Positions 51,058 through 60,283 are shown, counted from the first letter of the stretch. The stretch: DNA of 64,000 bases from Paenibacillus harenae (GCF_030812415.1 NZ_JAUSST010000009.1:171670-235669), one strand, 5' to 3'. Made by a program: numbers and translations. The notes: generated by a model not told the origin, from the sequence alone.

Positions 51058-51078
51058 ATAAATAAAGGGGTATTTATT

Positions 51079-51288
51079 ATGGATGAAACAATAGTGCTGT
51101 CGAAAATATTACCGATAATAGCACCGATTCTAGTTATACAGATCGTCTTAATGGTGATCGCGATTGTTATGTGCGTTAGAGCGGAGCATACGAGCGGATC
51201 GAAGCTGATGTGGATACTCATTATCATGCTCATAGGCTTATTCGGACCGATCGCATTCTTCCTCTTCGGAAGGAGGGACGGACGATGA
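51079..51288 (+). CDS. yxlE: YxlE-type small membrane protein (PLDc_N domain)
   Basis: 69 residues with two helices and the PLDc_N ending KLMWILIIMLIGLFGPIAFFLFGR. AAAGGGG precedes the ATG. Its TGA overlaps the ATPase start. YxlE belongs to the sigY operon; its exact role is not established. Confidence 0.85.
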   Translation: MDETIVLSKILPIIAPILVIQIVLMVIAIVMCVRAEHTSGSKLMWILIIMLIGLFGPIAFFLFGRRDGR

Positions 51289-52250
51289 CCGTATTACTGG
51301 AGGCGGAAGGGCTGACCAAGACGTTCGGCAGCTTCAAAGCTGTGACGAGCATGAGCTTCGCCATACAAGAAAGTCACTGCGTTGCGCTTCTGGGACCGAA
51401 TGGAGCGGGAAAAACGACGACGATAAGGATGCTTGCGGGTCTGCTTGCCCCAACGAACGGCCGAATTGGCTTCCAAGGTGTGCGTGAAGGCGGCAGCCAC
51501 CGTGAACGGATTGGTTATTTGCCGCAATCGCCGTCTTTCTACAATTGGATGACGGGTTATGAATATACGGTGTATGCAGGCAGGCTGTGCGGTCTTGCAA
51601 CATCGGAAGCCAAGGCGGCTGCGACGAAGCTGCTGGAACGAGTGGGTCTAGCTAACGCTGCCGGCAAAAAAATCGGCTCGTACTCCGGCGGAATGAAGCA
51701 GAGGCTCGGTCTTGCCCAAGCGCTCATTCATCGCCCGAAGCTGCTCATTATGGATGAACCGGTATCGGCGCTGGATCCGGTCGGCAGGCGGGACGTGCTA
51801 AGCTTGCTTCGCGAGCTTAAGCAAGAAACGACCGTGTTGTTCTCTACGCATGTACTCCATGATGCCGAGGCGCTATGCGATGACGTCATCATCATTCGCG
51901 AGGGGCAAATCGCGCTGCAAGGCGGAATAGCAGCGATTCAGTACGAGAATCGCAAGCCGGTTATCGAGCTTACGGTAGACAGCGATGCCCATTCACAGGC
52001 TTGGCTTGCCGGAATGAAGGCGCGGATGCGCCGCGAAGGCGAAGCATCAACGTCCTCGCCGGACAGCTTAGCCGCTTTGATCAAACATATAGAAATATCC
52101 GCCAACCATGCGCGGCTTCAAGTATCGGAGGTTCATGCAGCGAGGCAAATGCTTCTGGAGGAGCTTACGAGCGAGAAGATTGGGCTTTTGGATATGAAGG
52201 TCGGTCATTCATCTCTGGAGGATCTCTTCATGAAGGTGGTGTCTGAATGA
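51285..52250 (+). CDS. yxlF: ABC transporter ATP-binding protein YxlF
   Basis: 321 residues from ATG 51285 (GGAGGGACGG upstream, ATGA overlap). GPNGAGKTTTIRML (Walker A), YSGGMKQRLGLAQALIHRPKLLIMDEP (signature and Walker B, residues about 130-158) and the histidine of VLFSTHVLHDAE. A C-terminal extension of about 90 residues is usual for CcmA/YxlF-type ATPases. Partner of the permease that follows. Substrate unknown; export of, or immunity to, a peptide has been proposed for the system. Confidence 0.92.
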   Translation: MTVLLEAEGLTKTFGSFKAVTSMSFAIQESHCVALLGPNGAGKTTTIRMLAGLLAPTNGRIGFQGVREGGSHRERIGYLPQSPSFYNWMTGYEYTVYAGRLCGLATSEAKAAATKLLERVGLANAAGKKIGSYSGGMKQRLGLAQALIHRPKLLIMDEPVSALDPVGRRDVLSLLRELKQETTVLFSTHVLHDAEALCDDVIIIREGQIALQGGIAAIQYENRKPVIELTVDSDAHSQAWLAGMKARMRREGEASTSSPDSLAALIKHIEISANHARLQVSEVHAARQMLLEELTSEKIGLLDMKVGHSSLEDLFMKVVSE

Positions 52251-53029
52251 TACGCTTATTCGTTATGATTCAGAAGGAACTACTGGAGCTTGTTCGAAGC
52301 TTCAAGCTAATTTGGGTGCCGCTTGTGTTCCTATTGCTTGGCATCATGCAGCCTGTATCGAGTTACTACATGCCGGTCATATTGAAGCAAGCCGGCAATC
52401 TCCCCGAAGGCGCGGTCATTGATATTCCATTGCCGGACGCATCGAGCGTCATGGCCGGGACGCTGCCGCAATTCGGGACGATGGGATTGCTTATTCTCGC
52501 GCTCGTCTTTATGGGCGCTGTGTCGTCTGAGAGAAACAGCGGGGCTGCATCGCTTATTCTTGTGAAGCCGGTAACGATCGCTTCGTTTATTTTATCCAAA
52601 TGGTCGGCTATGCTTATTCTCGCTTGGGGCTCATTGGCGCTTGGCTATGCGGGGGCATGGTATTATACGGAGCTGCTGATCGGCTCAGTGCCAACTAAAC
52701 AGATTGTATCCAGCATGCTCGTATACGGTTTATGGATTTCGGTTGTTATGTCGTTCACCTTAATGTTCAGCACTGTGCTTCGAAGTCCGGCTGGGGCTGC
52801 TTTCTCCTCGCTTGGTCTTGCGGCGCTGCTCTCCTTGCTCGCATCCTTGCTGCCTAAGCAGGCTGGCTGGAGCCCTGGAGCGCTAGGAGGCTTCGCCACG
52901 ATGATAGCAGCCAACGCCGAATTCGGTACATCGGCTTTCGGATGGTCGCTTATTAGCAGTCTTATCGTCATAGCCGGTACGCTCATAATATCGGTAGGCG
53001 TTCTGCGGGGATCGCCCGCGATAGATTGA
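52247..53029 (+). CDS. yxlG: ABC transporter permease YxlG
   Basis: 260 residues, ABC-2 type, six membrane helices. FVMIQKELLELVRSFKLIWVPLVFLLLGIMQPVSSYYMP is the opening of the YxlG family, and SSERNSGAASLILVKPVTIASFILSKW the conserved cytoplasmic loop. It overlaps the ATPase gene by four bases and ends the sigY operon. The length matches B. subtilis YxlG. Confidence 0.92.
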   Translation: MIRLFVMIQKELLELVRSFKLIWVPLVFLLLGIMQPVSSYYMPVILKQAGNLPEGAVIDIPLPDASSVMAGTLPQFGTMGLLILALVFMGAVSSERNSGAASLILVKPVTIASFILSKWSAMLILAWGSLALGYAGAWYYTELLIGSVPTKQIVSSMLVYGLWISVVMSFTLMFSTVLRSPAGAAFSSLGLAALLSLLASLLPKQAGWSPGALGGFATMIAANAEFGTSAFGWSLISSLIVIAGTLIISVGVLRGSPAID

Positions 53030-53153
53030 TAGGACGCATAACCAGCCGTACCGTTCTTCCAGCAGCTTCTTTTCCTCGCGATTGGACACCGCTATTATTT
53101 TTTAGTAGGATAATAGTGATAGAATCAGCGACGATGAAACAGGAGTTGAGACG

Positions 53154-53534
53154 ATGCTACAATTAGGCACAAAGGTCGTCATAGTGGCTGACCATTTCGA
53201 ACAAAATTTACCCGTCGGGGATTATGGCTATATTATTGCTTATGACCGTAACGCAGACAACGTATTCGACTATGTGCTGCGAGTACCGAAGGCGAATCGC
53301 AATTTTCTGGTACCGGACGAGGACGTTGAGCTTGAAGAGGTTCTCATTCAAGATGAGATCGACCGGATTGAACGGGAGGCACTCATCGACTATGCGCTGG
53401 CTACCCACAACGAGCAGCTGTTCTACCGGATTATGAAGGGCGAGGCTGACGAGGTGGAAGCCGAGCCGGCAAGCGCCGAACCGGCTAGTCCGGCGGACTT
53501 CATTCGCCAGATTAATTTGAAGGCCTGGATTTAA
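53154..53534 (+). CDS. Hypothetical protein with IDEAL-like motif
   Basis: 126 residues, acidic. A beta-rich SH3/KOW-like start (GTKVVIVADHFEQNLPVGDYGYIIAYDRNADNVFDYVLRVPKANR over residues 5-49) is followed by IEREALIDYALATHNEQLFYRIM, which resembles the IDEAL domain, and a Glu/Ala/Pro-rich tail. Cytoplasmic, function unknown. It lies between the sigY operon and gatCAB with its own terminator; no operon partner. Confidence 0.65.
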   Translation: MLQLGTKVVIVADHFEQNLPVGDYGYIIAYDRNADNVFDYVLRVPKANRNFLVPDEDVELEEVLIQDEIDRIEREALIDYALATHNEQLFYRIMKGEADEVEAEPASAEPASPADFIRQINLKAWI

Positions 53535-53543
53535 AGTACGGAG

Positions 53544-53590
53544 AAGACCGCTCTGTCCGTTATTCGATTAACGGGAGGGCGGTCTTTCTA
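53544..53590 (+). terminator. Terminator before gatCAB
   Basis: AAGACCG and CGGTCTT with an inner CCGTTA..TAACGG stem, followed by TCTATTCT. The whole is about 43 bases long. Confidence 0.85.
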
Positions 53591-53696
53591 TTCTGCCTTT
53601 CCTAACGTTGATGTTATTCGCGATCTTAAGCTATAATAGGAAGAATGATTGCAGGATAAGGCAACATCCAAACCTTTGAGAGAGGACAATGCACCT

Positions 53697-53984
53697 ATGA
53701 GCATAACGATACAAGATGTCGAGCATGTAGCAAGGCTGGCGCGGCTTGAGCTAACCGACGGGGAGAAGTCGCAATTCACCGAGCAGCTTAACGCGATACT
53801 GAAATATGCGGAGAAGCTGAACAGTCTGGATACCGACAATGTCGAACCGACAAGCCATGTGCTGCCGATAACGAACGTCATGCGCGATGACGTAGAACGC
53901 CAATCGCTGCCGATTGAGAAGGTTCTTCTGAACGCGCCCGACGAGGAAGACGGACAAATTAAAGTACCTGCGGTGCTTGAATAA
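53697..53984 (+). CDS. gatC: Aspartyl/glutamyl-tRNA amidotransferase subunit C
   Basis: 95 residues from ATG 53697 (AGAGGA 10 nt upstream), the normal length. ITIQDVEHVARLARLELTDGEKSQFTEQLNAILKYAEKLNSLDTDNVEPTSHV over residues 3-55 is the GatC core. It bridges GatA and GatB in the complex converting mischarged Glu-tRNA(Gln) or Asp-tRNA(Asn). First gene of gatCAB. Confidence 0.96.
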   Translation: MSITIQDVEHVARLARLELTDGEKSQFTEQLNAILKYAEKLNSLDTDNVEPTSHVLPITNVMRDDVERQSLPIEKVLLNAPDEEDGQIKVPAVLE

Positions 53985-54019
53985 TAAGAATGGGTTTATT
54001 TTGAAGGGAGGAACTACTG

Positions 54020-55477
54020 TTGGCATTGTTTGATTTGCGCCTTCAGGACGTACATAACAAGCTGAACAAGAAGGAACTGTCGGTCACCGAGCTGGTAGAC
54101 GCTTCTTACTCGAGAATTGGGGAGACGGATTCCGAGATCAAAGCTTTCATTACATTAAATGAAGAGAATGCGAAGCAGCAAGCTGCAGCGCTGGACAAGC
54201 AGCTGCAAGATGGCGGCGAACGCGGCCTGTTGTTCGGCTTGCCTGCGGGCATTAAGGATAATATCGTTACGGAAGGCTTGCTTACGACTTGCGCAAGCCA
54301 ATTCTTGAGCAACTACAACCCGATCTACGATGCAACGTCGGTTCGCAAGCTGAAAGCCGCTCAATCCGTTACAATCGGCAAGCTCAACATGGACGAGTTC
54401 GCAATGGGCGGCTCGAACGAGAATTCTAGCTACTTCCCGACCCGCAATCCGTGGAACACGGAATTTGTGCCGGGCGGCTCGAGCGGCGGCTCTGCCGCGT
54501 CGGTTGCAGCCGGACAAGTCTACTTCGCGCTCGGCTCCGACACGGGCGGCTCGATTCGTCAGCCGGCGGCTTACTGCGGGATCGTAGGCCTTAAGCCGAC
54601 GTACGGCTTAGTGTCGCGCTTCGGTCTCGTCGCATTCGCATCGTCGCTTGACCAGATCGGTCCGCTTACGAAAAACGTCGAGGACTCGGCTTACGTATTG
54701 CAAGCAATCGCGGGTTATGATGCAAGCGATTCGACTTCCGCTAACGTTGATATTCCAGACTACACTTCCGCGTTGTCGGGAGATGTGAAAGGGCTCCGTA
54801 TCGGCGTGCCGAAGGAATACCTGGGTGCCGGCATCGATCCGCGTGTGAAGGAAGCGGTCATGAAGGCGCTCCAAGTATACGAATCGATGGGCGCAACATG
54901 GGAAGAAGTATCGCTGCCGCATACGGATTATGCGATTGCAACGTATTACTTGCTTGCATCGTCGGAGGCGTCCTCGAACTTGGCACGCTTCGACGGCGTG
55001 CGTTACGGCGTACGCGCAGACGACGCGGCCAATCTGATCGATATGTACCGTAAGTCGCGCAGCCAAGGGTTCGGCCCGGAAGTGAAGCGCCGTATTATGC
55101 TAGGCACTTACGCGCTTAGCTCCGGTTATTATGACGCTTATTATTTGAAGGCGCAGAAGGTACGGACGTTGATCAAGCAGGATTTCGACCAAGTGTTCGA
55201 GAAGTTCGACCTCATTATCGGTCCTACAGCTCCGACGCCCGCTTTCCGTCTCGGCGAGCAAGTCGGCGATCCGCTGACGATGTACTTGAACGATATTTGT
55301 ACGATTCCGGTCAGCCTCGCAGGCATTCCGGCGATCAGCGTACCTTGCGGTATTGCGGACGGACTACCAATCGGTCTTCAAATTATCGGCAAGGCGTTTG
55401 ACGAATCGACAGTGCTGCGCGCCGCGCATGCGTACGAGCAGCAAACCGAGCATCATAAATTGCGCCCGCAGCTATAA
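54020..55477 (+). CDS. gatA: Glutamyl-tRNA(Gln) amidotransferase subunit A
   Basis: 485 residues from TTG 54020 (GGGAGG upstream). The amidase signature GGSSGGSAASVAAG holds the nucleophilic Ser, GSDTGGSIRQPA the cis-Ser, and GIKDNI the catalytic Lys. It hydrolyses glutamine and channels ammonia to GatB. Cytoplasmic; 35 bp after gatC. Confidence 0.97.
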   Translation: MALFDLRLQDVHNKLNKKELSVTELVDASYSRIGETDSEIKAFITLNEENAKQQAAALDKQLQDGGERGLLFGLPAGIKDNIVTEGLLTTCASQFLSNYNPIYDATSVRKLKAAQSVTIGKLNMDEFAMGGSNENSSYFPTRNPWNTEFVPGGSSGGSAASVAAGQVYFALGSDTGGSIRQPAAYCGIVGLKPTYGLVSRFGLVAFASSLDQIGPLTKNVEDSAYVLQAIAGYDASDSTSANVDIPDYTSALSGDVKGLRIGVPKEYLGAGIDPRVKEAVMKALQVYESMGATWEEVSLPHTDYAIATYYLLASSEASSNLARFDGVRYGVRADDAANLIDMYRKSRSQGFGPEVKRRIMLGTYALSSGYYDAYYLKAQKVRTLIKQDFDQVFEKFDLIIGPTAPTPAFRLGEQVGDPLTMYLNDICTIPVSLAGIPAISVPCGIADGLPIGLQIIGKAFDESTVLRAAHAYEQQTEHHKLRPQL

Positions 55478-55528
55478 GCGAAAGCGAGCGATAAGCGGTT
55501 ATATACGTTTACGAAGGGATCGATACGA

Positions 55529-56968
55529 ATGTCTGAAGCAAGCAAATACGAGACGGTGATCGGGCTGGAAGTCCATGTGGAGCTCCATACGAATAGCAAA
55601 ATCTTCTGCGGCTGCTCCACGGCTTTCGGCGCACCGCCGAATACACATACTTGCCCTGTCTGCCTAGGGCATCCCGGCGTTCTGCCGGTACTGAACCGCC
55701 GAGCGGTTGAATACGCGATGAAAGCCGCTATGGCGATCAATTGCGAGATTGCCGACGTCAGCAAGTTCGACCGTAAAAACTATTTCTATCCGGATTCGCC
55801 GAAAGCGTACCAAATCTCGCAATACGATCAGCCGATCGGCGAGAACGGCTGGATCGACATCGAAGTGAACGGTGAGACGAAGCGAATTGGCATCACGCGC
55901 CTTCATTTGGAGGAGGATGCGGGCAAGCTTACGCACGTCGACGGCGGTTATGCATCGCTTGTCGACTTCAATCGTGTCGGAACGCCGCTCGTCGAGATCG
56001 TATCCGAGCCGGACATCCGCACGCCTGAGGAAGCAAAGGCATATCTGGAGAAGCTGAAGGCCATCATGCAATATTGCGATGTTTCGGATGTTAAGATGGA
56101 AGAAGGAAGCTTGCGCTGCGATGCGAACATCAGCCTTCGTCCTTATGGCCAAGAGAAATTCGGCACGCGAGCCGAGCTTAAGAACATGAACTCGTTCCGC
56201 GGCGTCCAGCGGGGCCTTGAATATGAGCAAATCCGCCAAGCGGAAATTCTCGATAGCGGCGGCGAAGTGATTCAGGAGACTCGTCGCTTCGACGACGCGC
56301 AGGGCAAATCGTTCTCGATGCGCGGCAAGGAAGAAGCGCATGACTATCGTTACTTCCCGGATCCGGATCTTGTCCGCCTGCACATTAGCGAGGAGTGGAA
56401 AACATCCGTCCGCAGCACGATTCCAGAGCTTCCCGATGCGCGTAAAGCACGTTATACGCAGGACTACAGCCTGCCGTCATACGATGCGGAAGTGATTACC
56501 TCGTCCAAGAAACTTGCCGATTTGTTCGAGGAAAGCCTAAGCTACACGAAGGATGCGAAGGCCGTATCGAACTGGATTATGGGTGACCTGCTCGGCTACT
56601 TGAACGCGAACAACCTTGAGCTGGAAGCTGTTAAGCTGACCGGCCAAGGGCTCGGCGAAATGATCGGCCTTCTCGAGAAAGGTACGATCAACGGCAAGAT
56701 CGCCAAGACCGTATTCAAGTCCATGCTGGAATCGGGCAAGCTGCCGCAACAAATCGTTGAGGAGCAAGGTCTCGTTCAGATTAGCGACGAGGGAGCGCTC
56801 GTCGGCATCGTGAACCAAATCGTCGAAGCGAATCCGCAATCGGTTGAAGATTATAGAGCGGGCAAAGATAAGGCAATCGGTTTCCTTGTCGGCCAGATCA
56901 TGAAGGAAACGAAGGGCAAGGCGAATCCGGCACTCGTCAATAAGCTGTTGATCGAGCGTCTGAAATAA
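55529..56968 (+). CDS. gatB: Aspartyl/glutamyl-tRNA amidotransferase subunit B
   Basis: 479 residues. ETVIGLEVHVELHTNSKIFCGCSTAFG with CPVCLGHPG gives the zinc cysteines; FDRKNYFYPDSPKAYQISQ and REEAHDYRYFPDPDL-like KEEAHDYRYFPDPDL follow; the C-terminal YqeY-like tail ends KANPALVNKLL. It activates the mischarged tRNA with ATP and receives ammonia from GatA. Confidence 0.97.
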   Translation: MSEASKYETVIGLEVHVELHTNSKIFCGCSTAFGAPPNTHTCPVCLGHPGVLPVLNRRAVEYAMKAAMAINCEIADVSKFDRKNYFYPDSPKAYQISQYDQPIGENGWIDIEVNGETKRIGITRLHLEEDAGKLTHVDGGYASLVDFNRVGTPLVEIVSEPDIRTPEEAKAYLEKLKAIMQYCDVSDVKMEEGSLRCDANISLRPYGQEKFGTRAELKNMNSFRGVQRGLEYEQIRQAEILDSGGEVIQETRRFDDAQGKSFSMRGKEEAHDYRYFPDPDLVRLHISEEWKTSVRSTIPELPDARKARYTQDYSLPSYDAEVITSSKKLADLFEESLSYTKDAKAVSNWIMGDLLGYLNANNLELEAVKLTGQGLGEMIGLLEKGTINGKIAKTVFKSMLESGKLPQQIVEEQGLVQISDEGALVGIVNQIVEANPQSVEDYRAGKDKAIGFLVGQIMKETKGKANPALVNKLLIERLK

Positions 56969-57008
56969 GCGGGCGATTCATTTATCCCGCATGCGCATTC
57001 ATCGTACG

Positions 57009-57055
57009 AAGGCAGGCTGTGAGGCTCGAAGGAGCTTACGGCCTGCCTTTTCTGT
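57009..57055 (+). terminator. Terminator of gatCAB
   Basis: AAGGCAGGC and GCCTGCCTT with an inner imperfect stem, followed by TTCTGTG. Confidence 0.85.
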
Positions 57056-57134
57056 GATCGCCTTAGCCTGTATGGGCAATGTTTCGCATACAATTATGTT
57101 ACAATACGTGTAGAAAGGTCGGGATGATTAGCAC

Positions 57135-57839
57135 ATGAATCCACTTGATAACCCTTGGTACATTAGCGAACTTCATATTTTTCTTCGACTTATGCTTGCC
57201 TTGCTGCTTGGCGGATTGATCGGCTTGGAGCGCGAGCAGTCGAAGCATGCCGCCGGCTTGCGTACGAACATACTTGTCTGTCTCGGCTCATGCTTGCTCA
57301 TGATGCTGTCCATATACGGGTTCTCTGCGTTCGTCGATGAACCGAATGTACGGGTTGACCCTGCAAGACTTGCGGCAGCCGTTATTACGGGCGTAGGTTT
57401 CCTAGGAGCGGGTACGATTCTGTTCACCGGCAAATCGATTACCGGTCTGACGACAGCGGCATCGCTGTGGGTCGTCTCGGCGATCGGACTTGCGGTTGGC
57501 GCCGGCTTTTATTTTGCTTCTTCGGTTACGACGGTAATGGTGCTTCTTACGTTATGGGCGTTTAATAAGCTGGAGAAAAGATATATAAGAGCGAAGAAGG
57601 AACAGCTGCTTAAGATTGAAGCGACGGACCAGGCGGAAATACTCCGCTCCATTAATACCCTTCTTTCCGACAAGCAGATCGTGATCCGCAAAATGCTGCT
57701 GCAAGAAGGCGAGGACGACCACGATACAGGGCGTATTGTGCTTCATTTTCACATTCTGATACCTAAGTCGGAACCATTGTTTGCTTTGCTGGAGCATATT
57801 AAGCATTTGGAGGGCGTGCATTGGGTAAGCTCGGAGTAA
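57135..57839 (+). CDS. MgtC/SapB family membrane protein
   Basis: 234 residues. Five helices in the first 145 residues contain LALLLGGLIGLEREQSKHAAGLRTNILVCLGSCLLM and GVGFLGAGTILFTGKSITGLTTAASLW, the SapB/YhiD signature. A cytoplasmic ACT-like C-domain (about 155-234) follows. MgtC proteins affect magnesium homeostasis and membrane potential in other bacteria. The next gene starts 19 bases before its stop. Confidence 0.9.
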   Translation: MNPLDNPWYISELHIFLRLMLALLLGGLIGLEREQSKHAAGLRTNILVCLGSCLLMMLSIYGFSAFVDEPNVRVDPARLAAAVITGVGFLGAGTILFTGKSITGLTTAASLWVVSAIGLAVGAGFYFASSVTTVMVLLTLWAFNKLEKRYIRAKKEQLLKIEATDQAEILRSINTLLSDKQIVIRKMLLQEGEDDHDTGRIVLHFHILIPKSEPLFALLEHIKHLEGVHWVSSE

Positions 57840-59740
57840 CGCGTCGTAAACGAAGATGGTTGGCAGCCATTCTAGCTTTTCTCTTGCCTGGCACGGGTCA
57901 CCTCTACGCCGGACAATACCCGAGAGGGCTGCTGTTGCTTGCCGGTTATTTGTTGGACGTAACGGCTATCATCCGGTTGGCCGACTCGGACGGAGGCAGG
58001 CATTTGCTGCTAATCGTTTATCTGGGACTTATGCTGCCCGTTTTTTATTTCTTGAGCGTATATGATTCGTTGCAGACCTTGGAGCGCGATGATGGTATCC
58101 CCTTGTCGGCAAGCTTGTCTCACGGGATTGCACTGACTGCTGCAGGAGGGTTGCTCTTTTTATTGGTTAAGCCCCCTGACGCTATATTGCCGTGGATGAA
58201 CGAGCTGGCTGAACTAAGCGTCGGGCCGGTCATTATAGCGATTGCGGTTGTATTATTGGTGCTTACGCGGAAGAGGCTGGTGGTAACTATGTTCAAATTA
58301 GGCCGGTATACGGCAGCTGTATTAATAGTAATGGTAGGCGCCTTGCTTCTGTGGGATCAGATCCAAGGCCGGAACGATATCGCGCTGCTTGGCCAGTGGT
58401 GGCCGGTTATCTTTATTATGCTAGGTATCGAAATGATTATATACAGTCTTCGTTCGCGCAAAATCGTCCAGAAACTAAGGCTCGACTTTGCCGGTATTTC
58501 GGTTGCGCTCGTTATTTCATTGACAGCCTATGTCGTTACGCAATATGCCGATTTCCCTTTCAAGTGGCTCGATCAATGGAATGTGGACATTAGCGGCATT
58601 TCGGAATATGGCGAAGAGACGGGGTACCGTTACGATAAGACGGTCGTTAAAGTACCGCTTGACGAGAATATCTCGCATATTCGAATCGTAAATCCGAACG
58701 GGCAAGTTACCGTGCGTTCCGGCGATGTCGAGGAGATGGAGTTGCTCGCGACGGTATGGGTCGATGTGAAGGACCAAGCGGAGGCCGATTCGATTGCCGA
58801 ACAATCAACGGTTAAGGTAACGCCGGGCGACGAAGTTGCTTTCGAGGCGAAGGGCCAAGCCTACGGCGCTAACGGCAGCCATAAGCCCAGAATGAATCTG
58901 ACGTTGACCGTTCCGATGGCGCTCTCGGATCAAGTATATGTCGAGGAGCCGATTGCGACCGATCCGCCGACCAATGCAGATCAACCCGTCGTTACCGATG
59001 AGGCAAGCGGCGATAAGTCATTTGCCATAGAAACGATAGGAACTGCTCCGCCGCAAAGCCCCTCATCAACGATCTCGCCAACCGAGTTTCCTGAGTCTGG
59101 AAATGCGGAGCGAAAGGGTGAGCAGCATGCCGTCAAGCTGAAGATCGAAGCGGAGCTCGGCGCGGTCGACGTGTCAGGCTTGCTGCTGCCAGGCGGACTG
59201 GACATTCGAATCAGCAGCGGCAATGTTAAGGTAGGCAATGTCGTAGGCGAAATACAGGTGAAAGGCATCAACGGCAACGTCGAACTGCAAGCCGTGAACG
59301 GGGACAGTTCGATTGAGACGAAGAACGGCACGATCACAGCAACCGGAATCAAAGGACAGCTCTATGCCAATACGCTGAATGGAAGCTTGGAATTGCAAGA
59401 CGTTGGCGGAGATATAGAGGCGGAGACGAAAAACGGCAAAATAAAAATAACGGGAGCAGGTGCTTCCCTCAAAGCCGATACGCTTAACGGAACGATTGAA
59501 GTGAACAGCAATCGTGTAGGCGGCGACTGGGATTTGGACAGCTCGGTAGGTGAAATTAAGCTCGCGCTGCCGGAACATGGCGACTTTGCCATTTACGGCT
59601 CGGTAACTTTTGGCAATATCACAAGCGACTTCCCGTTCGACATTAGCAAGAAAACGATTCGAGGCTCAGTAGGGACGGGAACGCATCGTATTCAGGTTAA
59701 TGCGAACAACAGCATTTCGGTGAAAAAAGCCGGGCTTTGA
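57821..59740 (+). CDS. Membrane protein with LiaF/TM2-like N-half and DUF4097 beta-repeat C-half
   Basis: 639 residues from TTG 57821, which has GGAGGG 6 nt upstream inside the MgtC gene. The first part (about 10-245) has seven or eight helices, starting LAAILAFLLPGTGHLYAGQYPRGLLLL (a TM2-like hairpin) and including LLLWDQIQGRNDIALLGQWWPVIFIMLGIEMIIYSLRSR, the LiaI/LiaF-like segment, over residues 180-217. The rest is exposed, with a Pro/Thr/Ser-rich linker (about 370-420) and a DUF4097 beta-helix (about 440-635) of near-regular repeats (VKGINGNVELQAVNGDSSIET, KNGTITATGIKGQLYANTLNGSLELQDVGG as two units). Envelope-stress sensing like LiaF is conceivable; unproven. Confidence 0.8.
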   Translation: MGKLGVTRRKRRWLAAILAFLLPGTGHLYAGQYPRGLLLLAGYLLDVTAIIRLADSDGGRHLLLIVYLGLMLPVFYFLSVYDSLQTLERDDGIPLSASLSHGIALTAAGGLLFLLVKPPDAILPWMNELAELSVGPVIIAIAVVLLVLTRKRLVVTMFKLGRYTAAVLIVMVGALLLWDQIQGRNDIALLGQWWPVIFIMLGIEMIIYSLRSRKIVQKLRLDFAGISVALVISLTAYVVTQYADFPFKWLDQWNVDISGISEYGEETGYRYDKTVVKVPLDENISHIRIVNPNGQVTVRSGDVEEMELLATVWVDVKDQAEADSIAEQSTVKVTPGDEVAFEAKGQAYGANGSHKPRMNLTLTVPMALSDQVYVEEPIATDPPTNADQPVVTDEASGDKSFAIETIGTAPPQSPSSTISPTEFPESGNAERKGEQHAVKLKIEAELGAVDVSGLLLPGGLDIRISSGNVKVGNVVGEIQVKGINGNVELQAVNGDSSIETKNGTITATGIKGQLYANTLNGSLELQDVGGDIEAETKNGKIKITGAGASLKADTLNGTIEVNSNRVGGDWDLDSSVGEIKLALPEHGDFAIYGSVTFGNITSDFPFDISKKTIRGSVGTGTHRIQVNANNSISVKKAGL

Positions 59741-59756
59741 TTTAGATGCGCTTTCA

Positions 59757-59809
59757 TTGACAAATTCCGAACGAAGAACGTACAATAGTAATAAGAATAA
59801 TTATTAAGA
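59757..59809 (+). promoter_or_regulatory. perR promoter with Per-like box (59795-59809)
   Basis: TTGACA (59757-59762) and TACAAT (59781-59786), 18 bp apart. GAATAATTATTAAGA (59795-59809) matches the 7-1-7 Per consensus TTATAATnATTATAA at 10 of 14 positions and lies just downstream of the transcription start, so autorepression is likely. Confidence 0.7.
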
Positions 59810-59823
59810 AAGGCGTGAGGGGA

Positions 59824-60255
59824 ATGGGAGCCAGCGTTACGCAAGCACTTGAACAGTTGAAAATGAATGGCGTCCGTATGACCCCGCAGCGTCACGCCAT
59901 ATTAAGCTACTTAATGGACTCCATGTCGCATCCGACAGCAGATGAGATTTACAAAGCGCTCTCGCCCAACTATCCAAGCATGAGCGTAGCTACGATATAT
60001 AACAATCTGCGTTTATTCGTTGAAGCAGGCTTATTGCGTGAATTGACCTATGGCGATGATTCCAGCCGGTTTGATTCGGATCTGTCCGATCATTACCATG
60101 CCATATGCAAGAAATGCGGGTCAATCGTTGACTTTCATTACCCGCCGCTGCTCGACGTAGAGCGTGCGGCGACAAGAGAGACCGGATTTATGGTTGAGGG
60201 ACACCGCATGGAGATATACGGTATTTGTCCTCCATGCTCCGGGCAAATCAATTAA
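59824..60255 (+). CDS. perR: Peroxide-responsive repressor PerR
   Basis: 143 residues from ATG 59824. Winged helix with RMTPQRHAILSYL and HPTADEIYKAL. Regulatory metal ligands are His36, Asp84, His90, His92 and Asp103, each one less than in B. subtilis PerR (37, 85, 91, 93, 104). Asp103 in place of Glu distinguishes PerR from Fur. Structural zinc cysteines are in CKKCG and CPPC. It represses peroxide-defence genes until Fe-catalysed histidine oxidation by hydrogen peroxide. Its own promoter carries a Per-like box. ygzB and ygxA lie downstream as in Bacillus, with a GH18 gene inserted. Confidence 0.95.
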   Translation: MGASVTQALEQLKMNGVRMTPQRHAILSYLMDSMSHPTADEIYKALSPNYPSMSVATIYNNLRLFVEAGLLRELTYGDDSSRFDSDLSDHYHAICKKCGSIVDFHYPPLLDVERAATRETGFMVEGHRMEIYGICPPCSGQIN

Positions 60256-60283
60256 TAAATCAGAGCAATTAAACATCAGAGTA

